A stretch of 9,495 nucleotides of DNA from an uncultured Clostridia bacterium (GCA_947631315.1 CANRLA010000051.1:1-9495); one strand, 5' to 3'; shown: positions 1 through 6,532, counted from the first letter of the stretch. The notes: a model not told the origin generated them from the letters alone. A program made the numbers and translations.

Positions 1-525
1 TCAGACAAAGAAGAAATAGGAAGTATGGGAAATACAGGAATGGAATCACATGTATTTGATACTTTTATATCAGAACTACTAAACAAAGCAAGAATAAACA
101 GACCAAATCTTTTAGATAAGGTATTTTGCAATTCAAGAATGTTATCAGCAGATGTTGATGCAGGAGCAGACCCACTATATGCACAAGTTTCAGACCACAA
201 TAATGCTGGATTGATGGGATATGGTATTTCTATAAATAAATATACAGGAGCTGCTGGAAAAAGCAATTCATCTGATGCAAATGCAGAATATGTAGCATTT
301 ATTAGAAGAATATTTAATCAAAATAATATTCAATATCAACTTGCAGAATTAGGTAAAGTAGACATTGGTGGAGGAGGAACAATCGCATATATATTAGCAA
401 ATAAGGGTACTGATGTAATAGATTGTGGAGTTCCAGTTTTATCAATGCACGCACCTTATGAAGTAACCAGCAAATTTGATGTTTATACAGCATATCAAGC
501 TTATAAAGCATTCTTTATGAATTAA
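1..525 (+). CDS. M18 family aminopeptidase, C-terminal part (5' end outside window)
   Basis: This is the last 174 codons of a zinc-dependent M18 (aspartyl aminopeptidase-like) peptidase, a cytosolic enzyme that removes N-terminal residues from peptides. The reading frame is open from base 1, so the ATG at 25 is internal. Numbering from base 1, the fragment opens with DKEEIGS (residues 2-8), where the Glu pair corresponds to the family's catalytic and metal-binding glutamates. It continues with SADVDAG, whose Asp51 fits the metal-ligand Asp; then KYTGAAGKS; ELGKVDIGGGGT; and near the end SMHAPYE, whose His150 fits the final metal ligand. The C-terminus (SKFDVYTAYQAYKAFF) is as in clostridial M18 enzymes of roughly 460 residues, so about 60 percent of the protein lies upstream. 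All active-site elements expected in this part are intact. Family assignment is strong; substrate preference cannot be read. A terminator follows 17 bases after the stop. Confidence 0.93.
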   Translation, partial: SDKEEIGSMGNTGMESHVFDTFISELLNKARINRPNLLDKVFCNSRMLSADVDAGADPLYAQVSDHNNAGLMGYGISINKYTGAAGKSNSSDANAEYVAFIRRIFNQNNIQYQLAELGKVDIGGGGTIAYILANKGTDVIDCGVPVLSMHAPYEVTSKFDVYTAYQAYKAFFMN

Positions 526-541
526 TATAATATAAAAAAAT

Positions 542-582
542 AATGGCTTTCAGTTGTAAATAGTAACTAAAAGCCATTTTTT
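542..582 (+). terminator. Rho-independent terminator of the aminopeptidase gene
   Basis: AATGGCTTT (542-550) pairs with AAAGCCATT (570-578). After a C/A mismatch, AGTT (552-555) pairs with AACT (565-568), leaving a 9-base loop. A T run continues to 582. The position just after the aminopeptidase stop fits a terminator. Confidence 0.9.
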
Positions 583-694
583 GTGCTTAAAAAAAAATCT
601 TAACAAAGATAATACAATGGAACTAAAATTAAATAATTTATGTTAAGAATTATAATAAAATATGTAAATTTTATGTGAAAACTAAATAAAGTAC

Positions 695-723
695 TTGCAA
701 AAAAAATATATATGAGATAATAT
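695..723 (+). promoter_or_regulatory. candidate sigma-A promoter of the ABC operon
   Basis: TTGCAA (695-700) resembles a -35 box. Two overlapping -10 candidates follow: GATAAT (716-721, spacer 15) and TAATAT (718-723, spacer 17). It lies 47-75 bases upstream of the TTG start and after the preceding terminator, which is where the operon promoter is expected. In such A+T-rich DNA partial matches are common, so this is a proposal. Confidence 0.4.
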
Positions 724-755
724 ATGTTTTGGAAATTCTTAGGGAAATAAGAGAT

Positions 756-761
756 AGGAGG
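756..761 (+). promoter_or_regulatory. ribosome binding site deciding a TTG start (ABC ATPase)
   Basis: AGGAGG at 756-761 sits 8 bases before TTG at 770. No ATG lies nearby in frame, and translation from this TTG gives the complete ABC N-terminus (VEVKNVTKKYG), so the TTG start is well supported. Confidence 0.85.
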
Positions 762-769
762 ATTAAGCC

Positions 770-2140
770 TTGGTAGAAGTTAAAAATGTTACAAAAAAGT
801 ATGGAAAATTTAAAGCTGTAGATGATATAAGTTTTTCAGTAAAAGACCATGAGATAATAGGTTTCTTAGGTCCTAATGGTGCAGGAAAATCTACAACTAT
901 GAATATGATTACAGGTTACATCGAGCCAACCAAAGGAAGAATAGTAGTAAATGGGTATGATATTTCAAAGTCTCCTAAAAAAGCAAAAAGACAAATAGGA
1001 TACATGCCTGAAAACGTTCCACTATATAATGATTTAACAGTTAGAGAATTTATAAATTATATGGCAGAACTTAAAAATGTAAAAAGAAAAGAAAGAAAGG
1101 AAGAAGTTGACAAAGTTATAGAAGAAACTGGTCTACAGGAAGTTCAAAAAAAGCTTATAAAAAAGATTTCTAGAGGATATAAACAAAGAGTTAGTATGGC
1201 AGGAGCATTAGTTGGAAATCCTGATATTTTAATATTAGATGAACCAACTGTAGGTTTGGATCCAAAGCAAATCACAGAAATCAGAGCTTTAATAAAGAAA
1301 CTTGGAAAAAGCCATACAGTAATACTAAGTTCTCACATACTTTCAGAAGTAAGTCAAATATGTGAAAAAGTAATGATTATAAATAAAGGAAAAATTTTAG
1401 CAGTTGACACACCTGAAAATCTTGAAAAACAAACGCAAGTTGAAAATAGTATCATAATTACTGTTGAAGATAAAAATAAAAAGATGGATAAAGTAAGCAA
1501 GCAAATTAGTGACATTAAGTCAATAGAGCTTGTTAAAGACAATGAAGATGGAACAAAACAATATTTAATCATTGCAAATAAAGAAGCAGATATTAGAAAG
1601 AAATTATTTGATGTTTTACCAAAAGAAGACATTACAATTTTTGAATTAAAGCAAAGTGAAACTACTTTAGAAGATGCGTTTTTAAAGGTTATCAATAGTA
1701 GAGAGTCAGAAGTTAAAGATGCACAACATAAAGAAGAACTTAAGAAAAAGAAGAGAGAAGAAGAATTAAATAATATGTCTAAAGCAGATAGAAGAAAAGC
1801 AATAAGAGAAGATAAAAAGGCAGAAAAACAAGCAAGAAAAGAAGAATTTAATGCTGAATGGGAAAAAGAAAAAGAGGAAGACAAAGAAATAAAAGAAGAA
1901 ATAAAGGCTGAGAAAAAGAATAAAAAGACTACAAAATCTAAAGGAACATCTACTAAAGCTAAAAAAGATGAAGGCAAAAAAGATAGTAAATCTAAAGAAA
2001 ACAATAAGGAAAAAAATAAATCTAAAGAAGATAATAAAGAGAGCAAAAAAGTTAAAGAAGCAAGCAAAAAAGCAAATTCTAGTAAAAAAAGTACAACAAA
2101 AACAACCAAAAAATCAACAAAAAAAGGAGGTAACAAATAA
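770..2140 (+). CDS. GldA-type ABC transporter ATPase with Lys-rich C-terminal tail
   Basis: ATP-hydrolysing subunit of an ABC-2 exporter-type complex, expected at the inner face of the membrane. Motifs of the 456-residue protein: Walker A GPNGAGKST (34-42); Q-loop region GYMPEN with Glu81 in place of the usual Gln, as is common in the GldA/NosF group; signature ISRGYKQR (133-140); Walker B ILILDEP (153-159); D-loop GLD; switch His189. Residues about 190-309 form the accessory domain, ending in the usual LEDAFLKVI. These relatives normally stop near 300-310 residues. Here about 147 further residues follow (310-456), 48 of them Lys by my count: a K/E-rich part, probably helical (310-379), then a K/S/T/N-rich part (380-456). 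The stop overlaps the permease ATG by one base (TAATG), implying translational coupling. The start is TTG with a strong ribosome binding site. The transported substrate is unknown. Confidence 0.93.
   Translation: MVEVKNVTKKYGKFKAVDDISFSVKDHEIIGFLGPNGAGKSTTMNMITGYIEPTKGRIVVNGYDISKSPKKAKRQIGYMPENVPLYNDLTVREFINYMAELKNVKRKERKEEVDKVIEETGLQEVQKKLIKKISRGYKQRVSMAGALVGNPDILILDEPTVGLDPKQITEIRALIKKLGKSHTVILSSHILSEVSQICEKVMIINKGKILAVDTPENLEKQTQVENSIIITVEDKNKKMDKVSKQISDIKSIELVKDNEDGTKQYLIIANKEADIRKKLFDVLPKEDITIFELKQSETTLEDAFLKVINSRESEVKDAQHKEELKKKKREEELNNMSKADRRKAIREDKKAEKQARKEEFNAEWEKEKEEDKEIKEEIKAEKKNKKTTKSKGTSTKAKKDEGKKDSKSKENNKEKNKSKEDNKESKKVKEASKKANSSKKSTTKTTKKSTKKGGNK
2125..2130 (+). promoter_or_regulatory. 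ribosome binding site of the permease, inside the ATPase gene
   Basis: AGGAGG at 2125-2130, within AAGGAGGT, lies 9 bases before the permease ATG at 2140. It is embedded in the last codons of the ATPase tail (Lys-Gly-Gly), so the tail's end doubles as a translation signal. Confidence 0.85.
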
Positions 2141-2823
2141 TGTGGGCAGTAACTAAAAAAGAATTAAAAAATTATTTTCTATCTCCGATAGGATATGTTT
2201 ATATAGGAATATTTTTGATGGCATGTAGTTTATTTTTCTACTTAGACATATTTCAATACTTAGAAACAGACTTTTCTTATATGTTTGGTTCAAGTGTAAC
2301 AGTTCTTACATTTATAGTGCCATTACTTACAATGAGAATGTTTGCAGAAGAAAGAAAAAATGGGACTGAACAATTATTGCTTACATCACCAAAAAGTATT
2401 ACTCAAATCGTATTTGGAAAGTTTTTAGCAGCTACAATAGTAGTATTGATATCGGCACTTCTTACTCTTATACATTATGCAATCTTAGCTTATTTTGGAG
2501 CACCTGACTTAACCACATCATTACTTGCAATTTTAGGCTTTTCATTGCTTTCAATTGCATATGTATCATTTGGAATGTTTGCATCAAGTCTTACTGAAAA
2601 TCAAATAATAGCAGCTGTAATATCAATAGGATTTTTCATTCTATCATGGTTCTTACCTGGTATAGTAACTAATGCATCAAGTTTTTCATTAATGAATGCC
2701 TTTTATAACTCATTTATGAATGGAACTATATCAATTGCAAATACAGTATTATTAGTGTCATATACAGTAATGTTTATAATATTTACTATCATTACAATAC
2801 AAAAAAGAAAGTATGTTAAATAG
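2140..2823 (+). CDS. ABC-2 type permease, GldF/NosY-like
   Basis: Membrane subunit partnering the upstream ATPase; 227 residues, the usual length for short ABC-2 permeases of this group. Six hydrophobic segments are visible at about 19-38, 50-65, 97-119, 127-150, 156-176 and 197-220. The family's conserved cytoplasmic loop after segment 2 is clear: MRMFAEERKNGT followed by EQLLLTSP (65-84), as is SSLTENQIIAA (149-159) before segment 5. The C-terminus is short and basic (QKRKYVK). Its ATG overlaps the ATPase stop, and the TAG stop overlaps the next gene's ribosome binding site, so all three genes should be made from one transcript in fixed proportion. Direction and substrate of transport cannot be read from the sequence. 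Homology to GldF does not imply gliding, since such permeases are widespread in non-gliding Firmicutes. Confidence 0.9.
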   Translation: MWAVTKKELKNYFLSPIGYVYIGIFLMACSLFFYLDIFQYLETDFSYMFGSSVTVLTFIVPLLTMRMFAEERKNGTEQLLLTSPKSITQIVFGKFLAATIVVLISALLTLIHYAILAYFGAPDLTTSLLAILGFSLLSIAYVSFGMFASSLTENQIIAAVISIGFFILSWFLPGIVTNASSFSLMNAFYNSFMNGTISIANTVLLVSYTVMFIIFTIITIQKRKYVK

Positions 2824-2827
2824 GAGG
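2822..2827 (+). promoter_or_regulatory. ribosome binding site of gldG-like gene, overlapping the permease stop
   Basis: AGGAGG (2822-2827) overlaps the TAG stop of the permease (2821-2823) and is 5 bases from ATG 2833, indicating coupled translation. Confidence 0.8.
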
Positions 2828-2832
2828 GCAAA

Positions 2833-4284
2833 ATGAGAAAATTTATAAGATTAATAAAAGAAAAATGGCTTAGGCAAACTAGTTTAACAATTTTTTTAGT
2901 TGCAATAATATTTGCTATATTCCTATTTACAAATAAAATTTTAAGTAACTTAAACCTATCGCCTATAGATTTTACACAAGAAAAATTGTATTCATTGACA
3001 GATGATTCAAAAGAAGCGGTAAAAAAAGTAGAAGTTAATGTTGATATGTATTTCTTTGGATATTCAGAACAAAGTACACAAGTAATACTTGGAAATCAAT
3101 ATCATGATGCAAATGAAAAAATTAATGTACATTTAGTTGATGTAGAAGAAAGACCTGACTTAGCCTCACAATATGGAGTAGAATCAGCTGACAAAATAAT
3201 AGCGGTTTCATCAAATCAAAGATATAAAGTAATTGATTCAAGCGAATTATATACATATGATAGTACAACTTATGAATCAATTGATATAACAGAACAAAAG
3301 TTAACAAATGCAATCATAGATGTAACTATATCAAAGAAACCACAAATATACTTTTTAACAGGACATGAAGAATACGGTATAAGCAGTGAATCTTATTTAT
3401 ATACGCTAGCTCAACAAATTACAAATGAAGTAAATGATGTTAATACATTAGATTTAATATCTTCTGATATGCCTGAAACATGTGATGTACTTGTTATAGC
3501 TAATCCAAAAAAAGATTTCACAGATTTAGAAACAGAAAAAATACAAAATTATATAAATAATGGTGGAAAAATAGTTTGGATGCAAAACCCTTATTTAACT
3601 GAAAATATAGACGGAGCAAGTTTAACAAATGTAAATAAAATATTATCATTATATGGAATAAGTTTTTCAAAAGGAGTTGTATATGAGCAATCATCAAGCA
3701 ATATGCTAATGAGCAGTCCAGAATTAATAATTCCAAACTTAACATATAATAGCATAGTAAAAGATATTTACACAGATGGTTCAATAGTAATGATAGATGC
3801 AGGAAAAATAAATACAGCAGATGCAGAAACATTGGAAGGATTAGGAGTTACAGCATCACCATTTATTAACTCAACAGAAGGTTCTTATTATAAAGAAGAA
3901 GGGAATGCTTTAATAAAAGAAGATGCAGATGAAGAAGGACCATTTGTATTAGGAGAAGTATTAACTAAAAAGATAAATGATGAAAAAACATCTACATTAG
4001 TCGCTATTTCAAATAACTTCTTTGTAACTAATGTAACGGTTATAATTGGACAAAGCTATGCAGTTCCAATAAATTTAAGAAATAATGAAGATATATTATT
4101 AAATACAGTTGCATATCTATCAAATAGAGAAGATTCAATAAGAATTAGAAAAGATTTAGGAGTTGTAACATATACAGCAACAGAGCTACAAGACCAAATA
4201 GTAAAAGTAATAATCTTTGGAATACCAATATTAATAATAATACTTGGAATTGCAGTAACAATAATAAGAAAAAGGAAAAGATAA
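2833..4284 (+). CDS. GldG-family ABC transporter auxiliary protein
   Basis: Third subunit of the ABC system; 483 residues. A short basic N-terminus is followed by a membrane helix (about 17-37), then a large domain, presumably extracytoplasmic (about 40-455), then a second membrane helix (about 457-478) and a basic cytoplasmic end (RKRKR). This two-helix layout with a big domain between is that of GldG-like proteins (ABC_transp_aux, PF09822 type). Recognisable family segments are DFTQEKLYSLTDDSK (47-61), YFLTGHEEYG (173-182) and the LVIANPKKDFTDLE region around a predicted Rossmann-like fold. No catalytic motif is evident. It starts 9 bases after the permease stop and ends at a terminator, so the operon has three genes. 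In many Clostridia a DUF4340 gene follows gldG; none follows here. The role of the domain is unknown; binding or presenting the exported substrate is an inference. Confidence 0.87.
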   Translation: MRKFIRLIKEKWLRQTSLTIFLVAIIFAIFLFTNKILSNLNLSPIDFTQEKLYSLTDDSKEAVKKVEVNVDMYFFGYSEQSTQVILGNQYHDANEKINVHLVDVEERPDLASQYGVESADKIIAVSSNQRYKVIDSSELYTYDSTTYESIDITEQKLTNAIIDVTISKKPQIYFLTGHEEYGISSESYLYTLAQQITNEVNDVNTLDLISSDMPETCDVLVIANPKKDFTDLETEKIQNYINNGGKIVWMQNPYLTENIDGASLTNVNKILSLYGISFSKGVVYEQSSSNMLMSSPELIIPNLTYNSIVKDIYTDGSIVMIDAGKINTADAETLEGLGVTASPFINSTEGSYYKEEGNALIKEDADEEGPFVLGEVLTKKINDEKTSTLVAISNNFFVTNVTVIIGQSYAVPINLRNNEDILLNTVAYLSNREDSIRIRKDLGVVTYTATELQDQIVKVIIFGIPILIIILGIAVTIIRKRKR

Positions 4285-4290
4285 TAAGTA

Positions 4291-4324
4291 AAAACTCTAT
4301 TAATTTTAATTAATGGAGTTTTTT
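4291..4324 (+). terminator. Rho-independent terminator of the ABC operon
   Basis: AAAACTC (4291-4297) pairs with GAGTTTT (4316-4322). The stem continues inward through a T-G wobble and ATTAA/TTAAT, with a small A+T loop, and runs into TTTT up to 4324. It begins 7 bases after the gldG-like stop. Confidence 0.88.
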
Positions 4325-4342
4325 AAATTTGCTATAATAAAT

Positions 4343-4462
4343 AAAAAATATTGTAATTCTCTGTGGCTTGTTGTCGCACCCAACCTAAAGGTTGTTGCTT
4401 CATTCGCCCTCGCAAAGCTCGGTTGGTCGCTACGCGCCACTGCCGAATTTACAATATTTTTT
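4343..4462. repeat. G+C-rich palindromic intergenic element with inverted A+T arms
   Basis: The arms AAAAAATATTGTAATTC (4343-4359) and 4445-4462 are inverted copies differing by a single inserted base. They enclose an 85-base core (4360-4444) with about 49 G or C by hand count (near 58 percent), against roughly a quarter to 30 percent around it. The core has further pairing potential: GTGGC (4363-4367) with GCCAC (4436-4440); a tight hairpin CAACC-TAAA-GGTTG (4381-4394); and, as an alternative, CCAACC (4380-4385) with GGTTGG (4421-4426). No transposase is present and no supported ORF lies in it. The shape fits a dispersed MITE/REP-like palindrome or a structured RNA. Only one copy is visible here, so repeat status is inferred. 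Confidence 0.6.
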
Positions 4463-4470
4463 TAAAATTA

Positions 4471-4499
4471 TTGAAAAGATTCTTCAAGTATTATAAAAT
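4471..4499 (+). promoter_or_regulatory. candidate promoter of the DUF5711 gene
   Basis: TTGAAA (4471-4476) and TAAAAT (4494-4499) are separated by 17 bases, each one mismatch from consensus or better than most local matches. The pair starts 8 bases after the G+C-rich element and lies 31 bases before ATG 4531. A perfect TATAAT at 4499-4504 overlaps but has no -35 at good spacing. Confidence 0.55.
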
Positions 4500-4530
4500 A
4501 TAATCAATTAAAATTTTAAAGGAATAAAGT

Positions 4531-5694
4531 ATGAAAAATAAACACAAAAATAAAATGCTAATTAACAAAAAAGTATTTATAATATTGATTAGCATTATAT
4601 TATTAATGTTATTGGTAGTTTTGGGATTATACTTAGGTAATAGTCAGATAAGATTATGGATGAACAAGTACATTTTAGGTAAAGATATTGGCGAAGAAAA
4701 TTTACCATCAATAGAAATAGAAGAAAGTGATAATATTTCAGTTTATGCGTATAGTAATTATATAGTTACTGTAGGTAATGGAAAATTAACGATTTATAAT
4801 GGTAGTGCAAATGTAGTAAATACAATAGATGTAGTAATCAATTCACCAATTTTTTACTCAAATAGTAATTATTTGCTTGTTGGTGACAAAGGAAGCAAAG
4901 ACTTATATTTACTATATAATGATACATTAGAATGGCATAAAGAAATGGAAGGAGACATTTCTCAGATAACTGTAAATAAAAATGGCGCAGTGTGTGTTGT
5001 ACTTACAGGAACCACTTATAAATCAATAATAGTAATGTATAACATAAATGGTAATGAAGATTTTAAAACATATCTATCGACCACACTTGCAACAGATGTT
5101 GCATTATCAGATGATAACAAATATCTAAGTTTTATTGAAATAAATACATCAGGGGCAGTGATAGAATCAGTTGTAAAAACAATATCTATAGAAAAAGCAA
5201 AAGCAGAGCCAAGAAATTCAATTATTTATACATATACTACTAATTCAGATACTTTGGCTTTAAATATAAAATATAAGAATAATAAAATTGTAACTTACTG
5301 TGATGATGGTATTCATGTTTTTTCAGAAGGAAATGATGAAGAAATTTTAAATATAGATAAAAATATAATTTTTGCAGACATAGAATTAGATGGAAATTTT
5401 TGCATAGTTAAAGAGGCAAAATCAAGCACACTTCTTAATACAGAATATGAATTAAAACTTACAAACATTGCAAACAAAAAAGAGCATTCTTATTTAGTAA
5501 AAAGTGCAATAAAAAATTTATATTGTAAAAATAATACTGTTGCAATAAATTTAGGAAATGAAGTAGAATTTATAAATATGAGCGGTTGGCTTGTAAAGAA
5601 ATTTACATCTATTCAAAATATTAGAGATATAAAACTAGGAGACAATATTGCAGCAATAATTTATAAAAGCAAAATTGAAGTTATTAACTTTTAA
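4531..5694 (+). CDS. DUF5711 family protein, membrane-anchored with large outside domain
   Basis: Function unknown; 387 residues. A Lys/Asn-rich cytoplasmic N-terminus (1-14) precedes one membrane helix (15-36). Next comes the segment IRLWMNKYILGKDIGEENL, which I recognise as the juxtamembrane hallmark of DUF5711 proteins of Clostridia. The rest (about 60-387) is rich in short beta-strand-like repeats of the kind YSNYIVTVGNGKLTIYN, NSNYLLVGDKGS and NKIVTYCDDGIHVFS, spaced about 40 residues apart, consistent with a beta-propeller-like fold on the cell surface. No catalytic motif or sorting signal is seen. AAAGGA (4518-4523) lies 7 bases before the ATG. The gene follows a terminator and a likely promoter and is followed by cvpA-like and LCP genes without an obvious terminator, so it may head an envelope-related transcript. 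The family call rests on my recollection of the juxtamembrane motif and the overall architecture. Confidence 0.8.
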   Translation: MKNKHKNKMLINKKVFIILISIILLMLLVVLGLYLGNSQIRLWMNKYILGKDIGEENLPSIEIEESDNISVYAYSNYIVTVGNGKLTIYNGSANVVNTIDVVINSPIFYSNSNYLLVGDKGSKDLYLLYNDTLEWHKEMEGDISQITVNKNGAVCVVLTGTTYKSIIVMYNINGNEDFKTYLSTTLATDVALSDDNKYLSFIEINTSGAVIESVVKTISIEKAKAEPRNSIIYTYTTNSDTLALNIKYKNNKIVTYCDDGIHVFSEGNDEEILNIDKNIIFADIELDGNFCIVKEAKSSTLLNTEYELKLTNIANKKEHSYLVKSAIKNLYCKNNTVAINLGNEVEFINMSGWLVKKFTSIQNIRDIKLGDNIAAIIYKSKIEVINF

Positions 5695-5762
5695 AAAATT
5701 ATAATATAAATTTTAATAATTATTATAAAAAGTAAAAATTTTAATTAAAAAGAAGGAGTAAT

Positions 5763-5780
5763 AATCCAATAAAATGGATT
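5763..5780 (+). promoter_or_regulatory. small hairpin and MD-stop mini-ORF in the cvpA leader
   Basis: AATCCA (5763-5768) and TGGATT (5775-5780) form a 6-bp hairpin with a 6-base loop. It lies between the only good ribosome binding site, AAGGAG (5753-5758), and the cvpA ATG at 5792. Part of the hairpin is ATG GAT TAG (5774-5782), a two-codon ORF in the cvpA frame, ending 9 bases before the cvpA start. The sequence is plain; a role in translation control is inferred. Confidence 0.35.
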
Positions 5781-5791
5781 AGAAATTAGAA

Positions 5792-6439
5792 ATGATAGTA
5801 GATATAATTATTTTAGCAATTATAATTCTTTCAATAATACTTGGAAGACATAAGGGACTAACAGTTTGTTTAGTAAATTTTTTCTCTTTAATAATAGCCT
5901 TAGTAGTTGCACTAATGGCATATAAACCAATATCAAATCATCTATATGAGACATCTATAGGAGAGAATTTAAAACAAGTTATAAAACAAAATATACCAAT
6001 GAGCGAAGAAGATTTTCAAGTTAGTGATAATTCAATATTACCAGAAGGAATGAAAAATTATATAAATACACAAACACAAAATGTTAATACAACAAAAGAT
6101 GAGGCAATAGAGAATGTATCAACAGAACTTTCAAAAGAAATAATAAATATTGTTTCATTTGTAATAGTATTCGTAGTAGTTAGATTAGCGCTTTTAGTAG
6201 TAAAAATAGTATCAAAGATAATTACAAAACTGCCAATTCTAAAACAGATAGACCATTTAGGAGGAGCCGTAGTAGGAGCAGTAGAAGGAATAATAGTTGT
6301 ATATTTTATATTTGCAATAATATCAACTATGTCACCAATATTCAAAAATACTAAAGTATTAGAACAGATAAATGATTCTTATGTAGGAAAAATGATGTAT
6401 AATAACAATATAATAATGAAGAAAATGAAAGATTTATAA
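5792..6439 (+). CDS. CvpA family membrane protein
   Basis: CvpA-family protein of 215 residues, originally tied to colicin V production in E. coli and more generally to envelope integrity; its molecular activity is not established. Four hydrophobic segments fit the family: about 3-18, 27-44, 118-138 and 160-182. The stretch between segments 2 and 3 (about 46-115) is longer and polar, with many Gln, Asn and Glu. The N-terminus (MIVDIIILAIIILSIILGRHKGL) has the typical D-hydrophobic-G-hydrophobic start, and GGAVVGAVEGIIV (157-169) is the Gly-rich family segment. This alignment supports the ATG at 5792 although the nearest good ribosome binding site is 33 bases upstream. The gene lies 97 bases after the DUF5711 gene with no G+C-containing terminator between, so cotranscription is likely. 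No terminator is evident before the LCP gene either. Confidence 0.85.
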   Translation: MIVDIIILAIIILSIILGRHKGLTVCLVNFFSLIIALVVALMAYKPISNHLYETSIGENLKQVIKQNIPMSEEDFQVSDNSILPEGMKNYINTQTQNVNTTKDEAIENVSTELSKEIINIVSFVIVFVVVRLALLVVKIVSKIITKLPILKQIDHLGGAVVGAVEGIIVVYFIFAIISTMSPIFKNTKVLEQINDSYVGKMMYNNNIIMKKMKDL

Positions 6440-6503
6440 AAAATTATACAACGAACAGAAAAATTCAAAGAATAAAATAAAAGTAAAATAATAACCAAAA
6501 TTA

Positions 6504-6532
6504 TTGAATTTTAAAATATAATTTGTTATACT
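6504..6532 (+). promoter_or_regulatory. promoter of the LCP gene (extended -10)
   Basis: TTGAAT (6504-6509) and TATACT (6527-6532) are spaced by 17 bases. TGT immediately before the -10 makes an extended -10 element. It lies 30 bases before the TTG start at 6563. It is one of the two best promoter matches in the window. Confidence 0.72.

Noticed and set aside
314..511. Minus-strand frames opposite the aminopeptidase, gldG-like and cvpA genes (also near 3122-3313, 3518-3832 and 6058-6345)
   Set aside because: They lie wholly inside well-supported genes, lack ribosome binding sites and resemble no family.
25..525. ATG at 25 as the start of a small separate gene
   Set aside because: The frame is open to base 1 and the codons before it (DKEEIGS motif) belong to the M18 active site, so this is the tail of a longer gene.
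617..646. Nine-codon ORF (ATG at 617) upstream of the ABC operon, considered as a leader peptide
   Set aside because: No ribosome binding site, no runs of a regulatory amino acid, and it lies upstream of the proposed promoter.
2119..2133. A7 run next to AGGAGG at the ATPase end, considered as a programmed frameshift site fusing ATPase and permease
   Set aside because: The -1 frame, which is the permease frame, meets TAA at 2131-2133, so no fusion can form. The AGGAGG is explained as the permease ribosome binding site.
1354..2136. Long open frame on the minus strand opposite the ATPase tail (260 codons, Ser/Leu/Phe-rich)
   Set aside because: It is the shadow of AAA/GAA-rich codons of the real gene, giving TTT/TTC on the other strand. 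No ribosome binding site or family resemblance.
1968..2156. Overlapping plus-strand frame of 62 codons across the ATPase/permease junction
   Set aside because: Low-complexity Lys product without a ribosome binding site, arising from the A-rich tail in another frame.
4360..4444. Open stretches in the G+C-rich core, considered as a small protein
   Set aside because: No start codon with ribosome binding site, and the palindromic layout explains the sequence better.
5675..5705. TTGAAG and TATAAT as a cvpA promoter
   Set aside because: The -10 is perfect, but the spacer is 19 bases and the -35 lies inside the DUF5711 gene. In such A+T-rich DNA this is not strong enough to list.
6461..6512. Inverted repeat AAAATTCAA / TTGAATTTT after the cvpA gene, considered as a terminator
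   Set aside because: The loop is over 30 bases, the stem has little G+C and no clean T run follows; the right arm is the LCP promoter -35 region.
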